From positions 248,001-312,000 of the forward strand of contig NZ_JANQLX010000003.1 of assembly GCF_028280385.1 (NCBI RefSeq): a stretch of DNA of 64,000 nt. The letters run 5' to 3'. Numbering within the stretch: position 1 is the stretch's first letter; every line of letters starts with the position of its first letter. Shown here piece by piece: positions 8,713 to 17,615 of this stretch. The notes beneath the pieces were generated by a model that was not told the DNA's origin, ran no database searches, and saw only the letters and a program-made list of their open reading frames with translations. The DNA is from Allomuricauda sp. (GTDB lineage Bacteria; Bacteroidota; Bacteroidia; Flavobacteriales; Flavobacteriaceae). The position numbers and the translations under genes are program-made.

Positions 8713-9435
8713 ATGCTAACATTAAAATCAGATACTATGAACGACCACGGAGCCGTATTGAATGTCCTTATCAAGAAAAATGGATTAAACGGATTTTCAG
8801 ACCAGGAAATTGGTGATGACCATCTTTCCACTGGGCTGGACACCCCAATGAAGAAGGATGCGTTTGCCATATCTGACGAGGAAAAAAAACTGAAGATTGC
8901 CGATCTATTTGAACAAATAATGGATGTGATGGGGTTGGATTTGGAAGACGACTCTTTGCGGGGAACTCCCAATCGAGTTGCAAAAATGTATATAGATGAG
9001 ATTTTTTCAGGCTTAAACCCAGCCAATAAGCCTAAGGTGGCTCTGTTTGAAAATAAATATAGATACAACCAAATGTTGGTTGAAAAGGAGATCACTTTTT
9101 ACTCCAACTGCGAACACCATTTTGTACCCATTATTGGCAAAGCACATGTGGCCTATATATCTTCAGGCAAGGTGATTGGTCTTTCAAAGCTTAACAGGAT
9201 TGTTCAATATTATGCCAAACGGCCTCAGGTGCAGGAACGATTGACCAACCAAATAGCCAAAGAATTAATTGATATTTTGGAAACCGAGGATGTTGCAGTG
9301 ATCATTGACGCCAAACACTTATGTGTTTCTTCTCGTGGGGTCAAGGATGATACATCGGCTACGGTGACCTCATTCTACGGAGGAACCTTCAATAATTCCG
9401 ATAAAATTGCCGAGTTACAGAATTATTTAAAGTAG
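8713..9435 (+). CDS. folE: GTP cyclohydrolase I (copy 1, in photolyase cluster)
   Basis: DDSLRGTPNRVAKMY, SNCEHHFVPIIGKAHVAYI, SRGVKDDTSATVT; exact start uncertain. Confidence 0.92.
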   Translation: MLTLKSDTMNDHGAVLNVLIKKNGLNGFSDQEIGDDHLSTGLDTPMKKDAFAISDEEKKLKIADLFEQIMDVMGLDLEDDSLRGTPNRVAKMYIDEIFSGLNPANKPKVALFENKYRYNQMLVEKEITFYSNCEHHFVPIIGKAHVAYISSGKVIGLSKLNRIVQYYAKRPQVQERLTNQIAKELIDILETEDVAVIIDAKHLCVSSRGVKDDTSATVTSFYGGTFNNSDKIAELQNYLK

Positions 9436-10125
9436 TTGATGATGAGGTCTATAGCAATAATTGGCGGTAGTCGGGGCATTGGAAATGCCATTTTAAATGA
9501 GTTGTCCGAAACCTGTCGAATTTACAACATCAGTAGAACCGAACCTCCGGAAATGCCATCCAATGTTACGCATTTCCCGTGTGACGTTTTAGTGGACGAC
9601 TTGCCTGATATTGAGGAATTGGATGGACTGGTCTATTGCCCGGGAAGCATTAACCTAAAGCCAATTTCAAGGTTGGGTGTGGAAGACTTTAGAGCAGACT
9701 TTGAAATAAATGTGGCTGGAGCCGTAAAGGCCATCCAGAAATACCTGCCACAACTGAAAAAAGGAGCAAACCCATCCATTGTACTTTTTAGTACGGTGGC
9801 TTCCAAATTGGGAATGCCGTTTCACGCAAGTGTGGCCACATCCAAGTCTGCTGTTGAAGGGTTGGTTAAATCTCTGGGCGCGGAACTCGCCCCACATATT
9901 CGTGTGAACGCCATTGCGCCGACGGTAACTGACACAGAACTTGCCGCTAAGCTGTTGCGCAACGAAAAAATGATTGAAAACATAGCGGAACGTCACCCAC
10001 TAAAACGATTTTTAAACCCAGGGGAAGTAGCTGCAATGGCGCAATTTTTACTCTCTAACAAGGCCGGTTCACTTTCAGGTCAAATATTTAGGATGGATTG
10101 CGGCATTGTATCCTTTAAACTATAA
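9436..10125 (+). CDS. SDR family NAD(P)-dependent oxidoreductase
   Basis: IIGGSRGIG Rossmann motif, SxK catalytic region STVASKLG...HASVATSKSAVEG. Confidence 0.9.
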   Translation: MMMRSIAIIGGSRGIGNAILNELSETCRIYNISRTEPPEMPSNVTHFPCDVLVDDLPDIEELDGLVYCPGSINLKPISRLGVEDFRADFEINVAGAVKAIQKYLPQLKKGANPSIVLFSTVASKLGMPFHASVATSKSAVEGLVKSLGAELAPHIRVNAIAPTVTDTELAAKLLRNEKMIENIAERHPLKRFLNPGEVAAMAQFLLSNKAGSLSGQIFRMDCGIVSFKL

Positions 10126-10128
10126 CAG

Positions 10129-10650
10129 ATGAAGATTATTTCTAAGGCCAAAATACCTTCTAAAAAGTCCGGGGGCACTAAAAAATCCATATACGATATC
10201 TCCATCAACGCACTTGATGGTTCCGCTATTCACCTGGCCGAATTTAAAGGAAGGCACCTTCTTTTTGTCAATGTAGCTTCGGAATGCGGCTTTACCCCGC
10301 AGTATAAGGATTTGCAAAAATTGAGTGATGCATATCCTGACTCATTGGTTGTTGTAGGACTACCTTGCAATCAGTTTGGAAAACAGGAGCCTGGCAATTC
10401 CACCGAGATACGGCAGTTTTGTGAACTCAATTTTGGAGTTACTTTTCCATTGACCGAAAAAATTCATGTCAAAGGCCCAGGGCAACATCCCTTATACCAA
10501 TGGCTCACATCCAAAGCGTTAAATGGGAAAAAGAGCTCAAGCGTTCGCTGGAACTTTCAGAAATACCTGGTTGACGACAAAGGGAATCTCGTGGACTATT
10601 TTTATTCCATTACTTCTCCTTTGAGCTCCAAAATTACCAGACATCTCTGA
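10129..10650 (+). CDS. Glutathione peroxidase family protein
   Basis: LLFVNVASECGFTPQYKDLQ, LPCNQFGKQEPG, VRWNFQKYLVD. Confidence 0.93.
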   Translation: MKIISKAKIPSKKSGGTKKSIYDISINALDGSAIHLAEFKGRHLLFVNVASECGFTPQYKDLQKLSDAYPDSLVVVGLPCNQFGKQEPGNSTEIRQFCELNFGVTFPLTEKIHVKGPGQHPLYQWLTSKALNGKKSSSVRWNFQKYLVDDKGNLVDYFYSITSPLSSKITRHL

Positions 10651-10658
10651 GGATTGAC

Positions 10659-11189
10659 TTACTCCAGACCTATGAAATTAATTTCAAGTTTAAAATCCTC
10701 CGCGGTTTTGTTTCCAATTAGGAATGCGATTTCTTCTATGGTATCTCCGTTGTAATTTGGGATATTGAGCTTGCGTCCTCGAAAAGATGGATACATGTCC
10801 GCTAATGGAATTTTGATGGTCTGCCATCCTGTGGATGTAGTGAAAGAACCTATATACGAATAACTATGGGATAGTTTGTCCTTGATTCTGAATTGGAACT
10901 TTTTACCATCCCCCTTCACTTTCAACACAACTGCGGAATATTGCCTGACTCCTTTTTTGTCCAATCTATGCCTAACCGAAGAAAAACCGCCATTGTTTTC
11001 TAGCGATACCCGGCCTTCAAAAACTCCGTTTCCTTCTTTGTTTATAAAAAAGTTTCCGGAAGACCGTCCTCCCATCACAACATCGTCAACAATACGCCAA
11101 TCCGAACTATCCGATGCATTGCTGAATTGATATAACATGGTGGACTGTATCATTACTGTAATTAAAATTAACGGTATACCTGGGTTCAT
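10659..11189 (-). CDS. CIA30 (NDUFAF1-like) family protein
   Basis: DWRIVDDVVMGGRSSGNF...GVFEGRVSLENNGGFSSVR. Confidence 0.85.
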   Translation of the reverse strand: MNPGIPLILITVMIQSTMLYQFSNASDSSDWRIVDDVVMGGRSSGNFFINKEGNGVFEGRVSLENNGGFSSVRHRLDKKGVRQYSAVVLKVKGDGKKFQFRIKDKLSHSYSYIGSFTTSTGWQTIKIPLADMYPSFRGRKLNIPNYNGDTIEEIAFLIGNKTAEDFKLEINFIGLE

Positions 11190-11199
11190 ATATTGTATT

Positions 11200-12702
11200 T
11201 TACGGTATCAACAAATTTTTGGAGCTTAATTTCGCTAAATAGGCTTCGCCATTTTTAAGGTGTAATTCCCTTTTTCCCGGAGACATTTTATCAAAGCTTC
11301 GGACAAGCAAACCCAATCTTGGGTTGGACAGAAAAAAGTTACGCTGCTTATTCATAAACCGCCAAAAAAGCCCATCCCATATGGCTTGCCATTCGCCTTT
11401 TTTGTAATTGCCCATTTTCATCAAATAATTACTGCCGCTGATATACGGTTTGGTGGCCATTAATCCGCCATCCGCAAATTGGCTCATGCCGTATACGTTG
11501 GGAACCATTACCCAGTCGTAAGCATCCACAAAAAGCTCCATAAACCAGCGGTAGACTTCATCTGGATCAAACTCGCACAAAAGCATAAAATTTCCCAAAA
11601 CCATGAGACGCTCAATGTGGTGACAGTAACCGGTCTTAAGTACTTTTTTTATGGTTTGGTCCACTGGATGGATACCGGTACTTCCGTTGTAGAATTCCGG
11701 TGGAATTTTCCTTGTAAACCCCCAAAAATTTCTTGTGCGCCCATCACTCCCCCTGCTTTCATACATACCGCGTATAAATTCGCGCCAACCTATAATTTGT
11801 CGTACGAACCCCTCCGTAGAATTGATGGGAATTTGGTGTTTTTCAGCATAAGCCAAACTTTCTTGGACAATGGTTTGGGGTGTAATCAGTCCAACATTGA
11901 GCATGGGCGTAAGCACGCTGTGGTTAAGAAACGAATGTTCAACCACAATGGCATCTTCATAGGTGCCAAAGTCCGTAAATCGGTAGTCCAAAAATTGTTG
12001 GAACCAAGCTTGGGCAGCTGCAAAACTTGTTGGATATAGAGGGTGGTCCGCAAGACTTCCTGGATGATCTGAAAAATGAGCTTTCACATACTCCAAAGCT
12101 TCAGCATAAAAACCATCTGTGTCGGGGAATTGGATTGGGGGTGGAATCTTTTTGGCTGGGTATTTTTTTCTATTCTCCGTATCAAATGTCCATTTCCCAC
12201 CTTTTGGTTTGCCATCTGTTTCCAGAAGTATATTCCGTAGCTTGCGCTGTTCGGTGTAAAAAGAAGTTTGGTGGTACTTCTTCTTGTCCTTTCTGAAGAA
12301 TGCGGATAGTTCTACTTTGGTATTCAAAAACAAGGGGGAATCAAAAACGGTAGTGGTTATTCCATTTGCCTTACAGCTCTTCTGAATTCGACGGTGCAAC
12401 CAATTGTCAGTGGGATCTACATAGTTGATATGGTCCACTCCCAACTGCTTCAATTGTGGAACCAATTTTCGAACGTCAGCACTGTCCATGGTGGATGCTA
12501 TATAGTGCACTTCCATTCCCCTGGATTTTAGATAGGCCTCGTAGGTCTTCATGGAAGCTCTGTGAAAAGCTATCTTTTGTTTATGGAATGGGTATTGCCT
12601 AAAGAAAAGGAATTCCTCAACCAGATAAACCGGTACTGCTTCCTCCATAAACGGGGAACTTTTAAAAAGTTGATGGGGGAAAATAAGATGTATCCGGTTC
12701 AT
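11200..12702 (-). CDS. Cryptochrome/photolyase family protein (deoxyribodipyrimidine photolyase-related, PhrB/6-4 FeS-type lineage)
   Basis: [94 protein letters not shown]. Confidence 0.93.
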   Translation of the reverse strand: MNRIHLIFPHQLFKSSPFMEEAVPVYLVEEFLFFRQYPFHKQKIAFHRASMKTYEAYLKSRGMEVHYIASTMDSADVRKLVPQLKQLGVDHINYVDPTDNWLHRRIQKSCKANGITTTVFDSPLFLNTKVELSAFFRKDKKKYHQTSFYTEQRKLRNILLETDGKPKGGKWTFDTENRKKYPAKKIPPPIQFPDTDGFYAEALEYVKAHFSDHPGSLADHPLYPTSFAAAQAWFQQFLDYRFTDFGTYEDAIVVEHSFLNHSVLTPMLNVGLITPQTIVQESLAYAEKHQIPINSTEGFVRQIIGWREFIRGMYESRGSDGRTRNFWGFTRKIPPEFYNGSTGIHPVDQTIKKVLKTGYCHHIERLMVLGNFMLLCEFDPDEVYRWFMELFVDAYDWVMVPNVYGMSQFADGGLMATKPYISGSNYLMKMGNYKKGEWQAIWDGLFWRFMNKQRNFFLSNPRLGLLVRSFDKMSPGKRELHLKNGEAYLAKLSSKNLLIP

Positions 12703-12833
12703 TGATGTCTATTGTGCCTACAGCGCTCACTGCAATATTTGATGTTGTTCCAATTCTTTTCCCATTTTTTTCTCCACGAAAAAGGACGCTGGCAAGTCGC
12801 ACATATCTTTTCTGGCAACCGATGCTTTTTCAT
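12699..12833 (-). CDS. DUF2256 family small Cys protein (44 aa; absent from the supplied ORF track)
   Basis: Manual translation [48 protein letters not shown] overlaps with both neighbouring genes. Confidence 0.9.
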   Translation of the reverse strand: MKKHRLPEKICATCQRPFSWRKKWEKNWNNIKYCSERCRHNRHQ

Positions 12834-13462
12834 CCGTTGAATTCAGGGACCTCGTTGGCCCTAACATATGGATGTTGTGCAATCTTCTTCAGTTCGTAGT
12901 AGCTGTTGAGTCCTGAAATCCCGATGCTGTTGAGGTCTTCCAAATTGATATCCCCCTTTTCCAACGCAGTATCTGGAAGTATCAGGTGGGCAATTTCCCC
13001 GATTACCAGAATAGTTCCGTTCAAAGGGATGGGAATGGCCTCTTTAAACTGCATTCCAACTTTAACCCTACTTTCTTTTACAAAAGGCGCAGCAAAACCT
13101 TCAATGTATTCTTCACTAAAACCACATCTTGCGAATTCCGAAACAGAACGGTCGAACTTTGCGGAGGTATAATGGGCCTGTTTTGTGAATTCTGGATGAA
13201 TATGATTTATGGTAAACACCCCATTTTGTTTGATGTTTTCAAGGGTATGCCCCGACTCCCCTGTTTGGGGCCGGGAGACAAAACCCAACAGCGAAGGATT
13301 GCTTCCGAGGTGAACTACGGAACTAAAGACCGCCAAGTTGGTAGTTTGTTTACTATCTATGGTCCCAATTAAATTGGCAGGTTTTATCCCAGATACCGAG
13401 TTGACAAGTTTGAGTCGGGTGATACGGTCTAAATTGGCAATGTCTTTATGGCTGTAATGCAT
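12830..13462 (-). CDS. Flavin reductase family protein
   Basis: [58 protein letters not shown]; start set at MHYS. Confidence 0.88.
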   Translation of the reverse strand: MHYSHKDIANLDRITRLKLVNSVSGIKPANLIGTIDSKQTTNLAVFSSVVHLGSNPSLLGFVSRPQTGESGHTLENIKQNGVFTINHIHPEFTKQAHYTSAKFDRSVSEFARCGFSEEYIEGFAAPFVKESRVKVGMQFKEAIPIPLNGTILVIGEIAHLILPDTALEKGDINLEDLNSIGISGLNSYYELKKIAQHPYVRANEVPEFNG

Positions 13463-13567
13463 TTTATCTGTTTTGTTTTTCAGCTTTTTTTGATGAGCGT
13501 TTCCTTTCCTTTTTTGAAGCAGCAATATTCCAAAAACGCTACGTGAATCCAATTGCTGACAATGGGT

Positions 13568-13864
13568 TCAATGGCGTTTGCTGATTTTGTTTCCTGAAAT
13601 GATTCTTTGACGAGTACATTTAAAGCGATTGATATCCGGATTTCGTTTTTTCAGATGTTTTTGACTTACACCACTATTGACACGTTTTCTCCAGCGTTTA
13701 AAGCTCGACTCCTTAAGATTGGACCGCATTAATTTTATGACCTCTTTCTCCGCCAGACCAAATTGAAAACGAATGGCCTCGAAAGGCGTGCGGTCTTCCC
13801 ATGCCATTTCTATGATTCGATCTAACTGTCTTGGGGTAAAAACATTTTCTTTTGCCAACGTCAT
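13568..13864 (-). CDS. TIGR03643/DUF2805 family protein
   Basis: RQLDRIIEMAWEDRTPFEAIRFQFGLAEKEVIKLMRSNLKESSFKRWRKRV; start set at MTLAKENVF. Confidence 0.88.
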   Translation of the reverse strand: MTLAKENVFTPRQLDRIIEMAWEDRTPFEAIRFQFGLAEKEVIKLMRSNLKESSFKRWRKRVNSGVSQKHLKKRNPDINRFKCTRQRIISGNKISKRH

Positions 13865-13904
13865 TTTTGTTGCCACCGAAATCGACAAGGAATCGATTCC
13901 TGTT

Positions 13905-13912
13905 CAAAACTA
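13905..13912 (-). promoter_or_regulatory. Predicted -7 element (TAGTTTTG) for the TIGR03643-photolyase operon
   Basis: Minus-strand TAGTTTTG matches TAnnTTTG; abuts operator B. Confidence 0.55.
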
Positions 13913-13949
13913 TTTTGTTTAATCAAAATTATTAAAAGTTAGACAAAAT
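13912..13949. promoter_or_regulatory. Putative TetR operator B (11-16-11 inverted repeat, one mismatch)
   Basis: ATTTTGTTTAA - 16 bp - TTAGACAAAAT; same arms and spacing as 6605-6642. Confidence 0.7.
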
Positions 13950-14340
13950 ATAAAATTATGTGCCATAAAGATAGCCAGTATTAAAAACGTCTTTCCAAAA
14001 GAAGTTGATTTGGATGCTAGATGTGTAAAGAAAATTTCGGTATTCATAGGAATATTGGCCCTTCTTAATGTTTTGACCTTTATTAAGGATTGTTAGATGA
14101 CCTGTCAAAACCCGGTTGTTTTTCACATGATGGATTCCAAATAGCCTCACACTTATGGGCTTTGCAGAATGTACCTTACCCCATGCATGTTTAGTTGGTG
14201 TTAGCAAAACGTTTTAAAATCTATAATGGGCCAATTATTTTATTTCATTGAATAACTTTGTTGGGAAGCTCCCCGTGCATGCACGACTTCAAAATCAAAT
14301 AAGGTTTGCCAATTAGGACTATAATATTCAATCATTTATC

Positions 14341-15753
14341 ATGAACAGCGATCAGAAAGACTATACCCGAAGACATTTCATCAGACAATCCACCCTTACT
14401 TCCTTGGCGTTGATATCATTGGCAAGTTGCACCAATGGGAAAAAGAAAGCCAAGACTGTCGAGGTTACGGAAGAAGATGGATTGAAACTTAAGCTTGACC
14501 CCAAGGGCTATCTTGATTTACCGGAGGGATTTTCCTATAAAGTAATATCAAAATCAGGCAACAAAATGTCTGACGGGCTGTTGGTCCCCGGGCGACCTGA
14601 TGGAATGGGAGCTTTTCTTAACGGGGATGGTAAAATTGTCATTATACGAAACCATGAAAATGGCGCAACAGATTTGGAAAACAGTCCTTTTGGTTCGGAC
14701 AATGCATTGTTGTCCAATGTCGATTCAAATCAAATCTATGACAATGGAAATGGGACCAATCCAGGTCTTGGAGGTACCACAACCCTGATATATGACGAGA
14801 ACAAGGCGGAGGTCGTGGAAGAATTCATGAGTCTGGCCGGAACCTATAGAAACTGTGCCGGAGGAGTATCTCCTTGGGGTACTTGGATAACTTGCGAAGA
14901 AGATGTGACCAAAGCGGACGGGAAGCAAATCCTTAAAGACCATGGATATGTATTTGAAGTCCCGATGGAAGGCAAGGGGATGACCGTCCCTACCCCAATC
15001 AAGGCCATGGGAAGGTTCAATCATGAGGCAGTTGCCGTAGATCCGGTTTCTGGCTGTGTATATCTTACGGAAGATCGGCATGATGGTCTGATCTATCGTT
15101 TTATTCCGAAGGAAAAAGAAAACCTAATGGCAGGAGGGGTTTTGCAGGCTTTGGCCATTCGGGATAAAAAAAGTTTGGATACCAGAAATTGGGAAGGTTC
15201 GGTGGTTGCCAGAAATACTCCAATGGAAGTGTTTTGGATAGATTTGGACGATGTGGAGGCTCCGGAAGACGATTTGAGGTTTAGGGGGTTCGATGCTGGG
15301 GCAGCCCGGTTTGCTAGAGGTGAGGGCATATGGATGGGAGAAGGAGAACTCTTTTTTGCCTGTACCAATGGAGGTCCGGATAATTTCGGACAGGTTTTTA
15401 AATACACCCTGTCCCCAAAAGAAGGTTCGGAAGCGGAAAACGAAACACCTGCCCAGTTGGAATTGTATGCTGAATCCAATGACAAAACAGTGTTGCACAT
15501 GTGCGATAATCTTACCATTGCACCCTGGGGCGATGTTCTCCTATGCGAAGACAACGGGGAATTGAACCACATAAGGGGAATTGATAAAAAGGGAAATATT
15601 TACACATTGGCCTGCAACAGAAGTTCCAAATCCGAACTTACCGGCTTGGTTTTTTCACCTTCCGGGAAGACCCTTTTTGTAAATGTTCAGGAGAACGGGG
15701 ATACCGTTGCCATTACAGGACCATGGGAGCAAATGGGCGCGCTGACCAGTTAA
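14341..15753 (+). CDS. PhoX/DUF839 family alkaline phosphatase-like protein, Tat/lipoprotein signal
   Basis: TRRHFIRQSTLTSLALISLASC; GTWITCEEDV, FNHEAVAVDPVSGCVYLTEDRHDGLIYRFIP. Confidence 0.88.
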   Translation: MNSDQKDYTRRHFIRQSTLTSLALISLASCTNGKKKAKTVEVTEEDGLKLKLDPKGYLDLPEGFSYKVISKSGNKMSDGLLVPGRPDGMGAFLNGDGKIVIIRNHENGATDLENSPFGSDNALLSNVDSNQIYDNGNGTNPGLGGTTTLIYDENKAEVVEEFMSLAGTYRNCAGGVSPWGTWITCEEDVTKADGKQILKDHGYVFEVPMEGKGMTVPTPIKAMGRFNHEAVAVDPVSGCVYLTEDRHDGLIYRFIPKEKENLMAGGVLQALAIRDKKSLDTRNWEGSVVARNTPMEVFWIDLDDVEAPEDDLRFRGFDAGAARFARGEGIWMGEGELFFACTNGGPDNFGQVFKYTLSPKEGSEAENETPAQLELYAESNDKTVLHMCDNLTIAPWGDVLLCEDNGELNHIRGIDKKGNIYTLACNRSSKSELTGLVFSPSGKTLFVNVQENGDTVAITGPWEQMGALTS

Positions 15754-15764
15754 TGTTCCGAAAG

Positions 15765-16430
15765 TTACTTTTTTGAATTTTCAGTAACCAGGGCAAGAAA
15801 CTCGTTTCGGTATTGGGAGCTCTCAAAAACACCACCATATTCCACAGTGGTAGTGGTGCTGTTTTTGTCCTTGATTCCACGCGAGGAAACGCAAAGATGT
15901 TCGGCATGTACCACTACGATCACATCTTCCGTGTTCAAGGTTTGCTGTAGGTCCTTCAAGATTTGAAGGCAAAGTCGTTCTTGAACCTGGGGGCGATGGG
16001 CATAGTAGTCCACCAACCTGTTTATCTTGGACAGCCCTACTACTTTCCCGTTGGGGATATACCCAATATGGGCTTTTCCGATTATCGGAAGAAAATGGTG
16101 CTCGCAGGAAGAATCTATGGTGATATCCTGTTCCACCAGCATTTTTTGGTAGCCATATTTGTTGTTGAAGGTAGATATTTTGGGCCTGTTTTTCGGATCT
16201 AGACCATAGAACAACTCCTTCACATACATTTTCGCAAATCTGTAGGGAGTGCCTGATAGACTATCATCAGTAAGGTCCAAACCAAGGGCTTCCATGATTT
16301 TTTGAAAATGATATTGGATGGTTTCAATCTTTTCATCATCGCTTTTATCGAATGCATCCGGACGCAATGGTGTTTCCAACGAAGTTGGAAGGTGTTGGTC
16401 ACCTATAAGTTCTATTTTATCAATATCCAT
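15765..16430 (-). CDS. folE: GTP cyclohydrolase I (copy 2)
   Basis: DDSLSGTPYRFAKMYVKELFYGL, SSCEHHFLPIIGKAHIGYIP, SRGIKDKNSTTTT; start set at MDIDKIEL. Confidence 0.94.
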   Translation of the reverse strand: MDIDKIELIGDQHLPTSLETPLRPDAFDKSDDEKIETIQYHFQKIMEALGLDLTDDSLSGTPYRFAKMYVKELFYGLDPKNRPKISTFNNKYGYQKMLVEQDITIDSSCEHHFLPIIGKAHIGYIPNGKVVGLSKINRLVDYYAHRPQVQERLCLQILKDLQQTLNTEDVIVVVHAEHLCVSSRGIKDKNSTTTTVEYGGVFESSQYRNEFLALVTENSKK

Positions 16431-16458
16431 TATGGTAGTTAGTAGGATTAAAAGTGTG

Positions 16459-16866
16459 TTACTCCTCTGTACTGCAGGCTTCTTGGCCACCTTTGCAGTA
16501 CTTTCGATTGTACAAATGGAAAAAAATGAGTCCTACGGTTGGGATATACACCGCTTCTTCCGCCAGGTGTACCCAAGAAATTTTTTCATTCAAGACCACA
16601 ATGGCCAAGAGCAACCAGCTTGCCCAAAGGGCATTGCCCACCCATTTTTTGGTGGTGGTCTTGTTGGTCCAAATAATTGCGAACAAGGAAATGGTAAGAA
16701 AGACCAAATCCAAAATCCCCCACCATTGTGGGCGAGATTCGCCCGCGGACATGACCCCGGCCTGCACAACAAAAAGCAAGGGAGTGGCCAAACAGTGAAT
16801 AAGGCAAAGAGCACTTGCAGTAGCTCCGATCACATCAGATTTTGATGTTATATCTGCGGATTTCAT
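16459..16866 (-). CDS. MerC domain-containing membrane protein
   Basis: SDVIGATASALCLIHCLATPLLFVVQAG; four hydrophobic segments; start set at MKSADITSK. Confidence 0.85.
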   Translation of the reverse strand: MKSADITSKSDVIGATASALCLIHCLATPLLFVVQAGVMSAGESRPQWWGILDLVFLTISLFAIIWTNKTTTKKWVGNALWASWLLLAIVVLNEKISWVHLAEEAVYIPTVGLIFFHLYNRKYCKGGQEACSTEE

Positions 16867-16934
16867 AGTACACCTTTTTTTAAATATATCCCCATGAATT
16901 GGGGATAGGAGGGACAAAAATAGTTTAAATATTT

Positions 16935-16955
16935 AAATGCAACTCTGTTGCATTT
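16935..16955. promoter_or_regulatory. Putative Fur/Zur box in divergent promoter
   Basis: Perfect 9-3-9 inverted repeat AAATGCAAC-TCT-GTTGCATTT, flanked by TATTTTTG -7 boxes at 16967-16974 (+) and 16915-16922 (-). Confidence 0.75.
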
Positions 16956-16988
16956 GTAATAATTTATATTTTTGCCAAAAACATTCCA

Positions 16989-17615
16989 TTGATCAAGACA
17001 GCCGCTCTAAAGTTTTCGTACGAAAATGAATCGGAATTTACTTTTCCGGACATCCAATTAAAATCGGGGGAGCATCTTTTGATTCTAGGACCATCAGGTG
17101 TTGGCAAAACAACCTTATTGCATTTGTTGGCTGGTCTTCTCCCTCCGGAAAGTGGTACCATAACAGTGGCTGGAACCACATTGCAATCCTTGTCGCGAAA
17201 AGCTTTGGATCATTTTAGGGGCGAACATATTGGATTGGTTTTTCAGCAATATCACTTTATCAGGTCCCTTAGCGTATATGAGAATCTGATTCTGCGCCAA
17301 AGCTATCCATCAAAATCACTGGATAAAAAGCGCATCAACGAGCTTGCTTCACGCTTGGGGCTCACCAACAACCTACATAAAAAGGTAATGCATCTCAGCC
17401 AAGGACAGCAACAGCGACTTTCCATTGCTTTGGGTTTGATACATAAGCCGGATGTCATCTTTGCAGATGAGCCCACATCCAATCTTGATGATTCAAACTG
17501 TTCTGCCGTCATTGAGTTGTTAAAGGAAGAAGCGGAAATCTGCCAAAGTAGTTTGGTGATCATCACCCACGACCATAGGATAAAGTCCCATTTTAAAAAT
17601 CAGTTGACGCTATGA
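16989..17615 (+). CDS. ABC transporter ATP-binding protein (LolD/MacB type)
   Basis: LGPSGVGKTTLLHLLAGLLPPESG Walker A, HLSQGQQQRLSIALGLIHKPDVIFADEPTSNLD; TTG start. Confidence 0.92.
   Translation: MIKTAALKFSYENESEFTFPDIQLKSGEHLLILGPSGVGKTTLLHLLAGLLPPESGTITVAGTTLQSLSRKALDHFRGEHIGLVFQQYHFIRSLSVYENLILRQSYPSKSLDKKRINELASRLGLTNNLHKKVMHLSQGQQQRLSIALGLIHKPDVIFADEPTSNLDDSNCSAVIELLKEEAEICQSSLVIITHDHRIKSHFKNQLTL

Noticed and set aside
13956-14207. 83-aa minus-strand ORF between operator B and the PhoX-like gene
   Set aside because: No recognisable family or ribosome-binding context; coding status cannot be supported.
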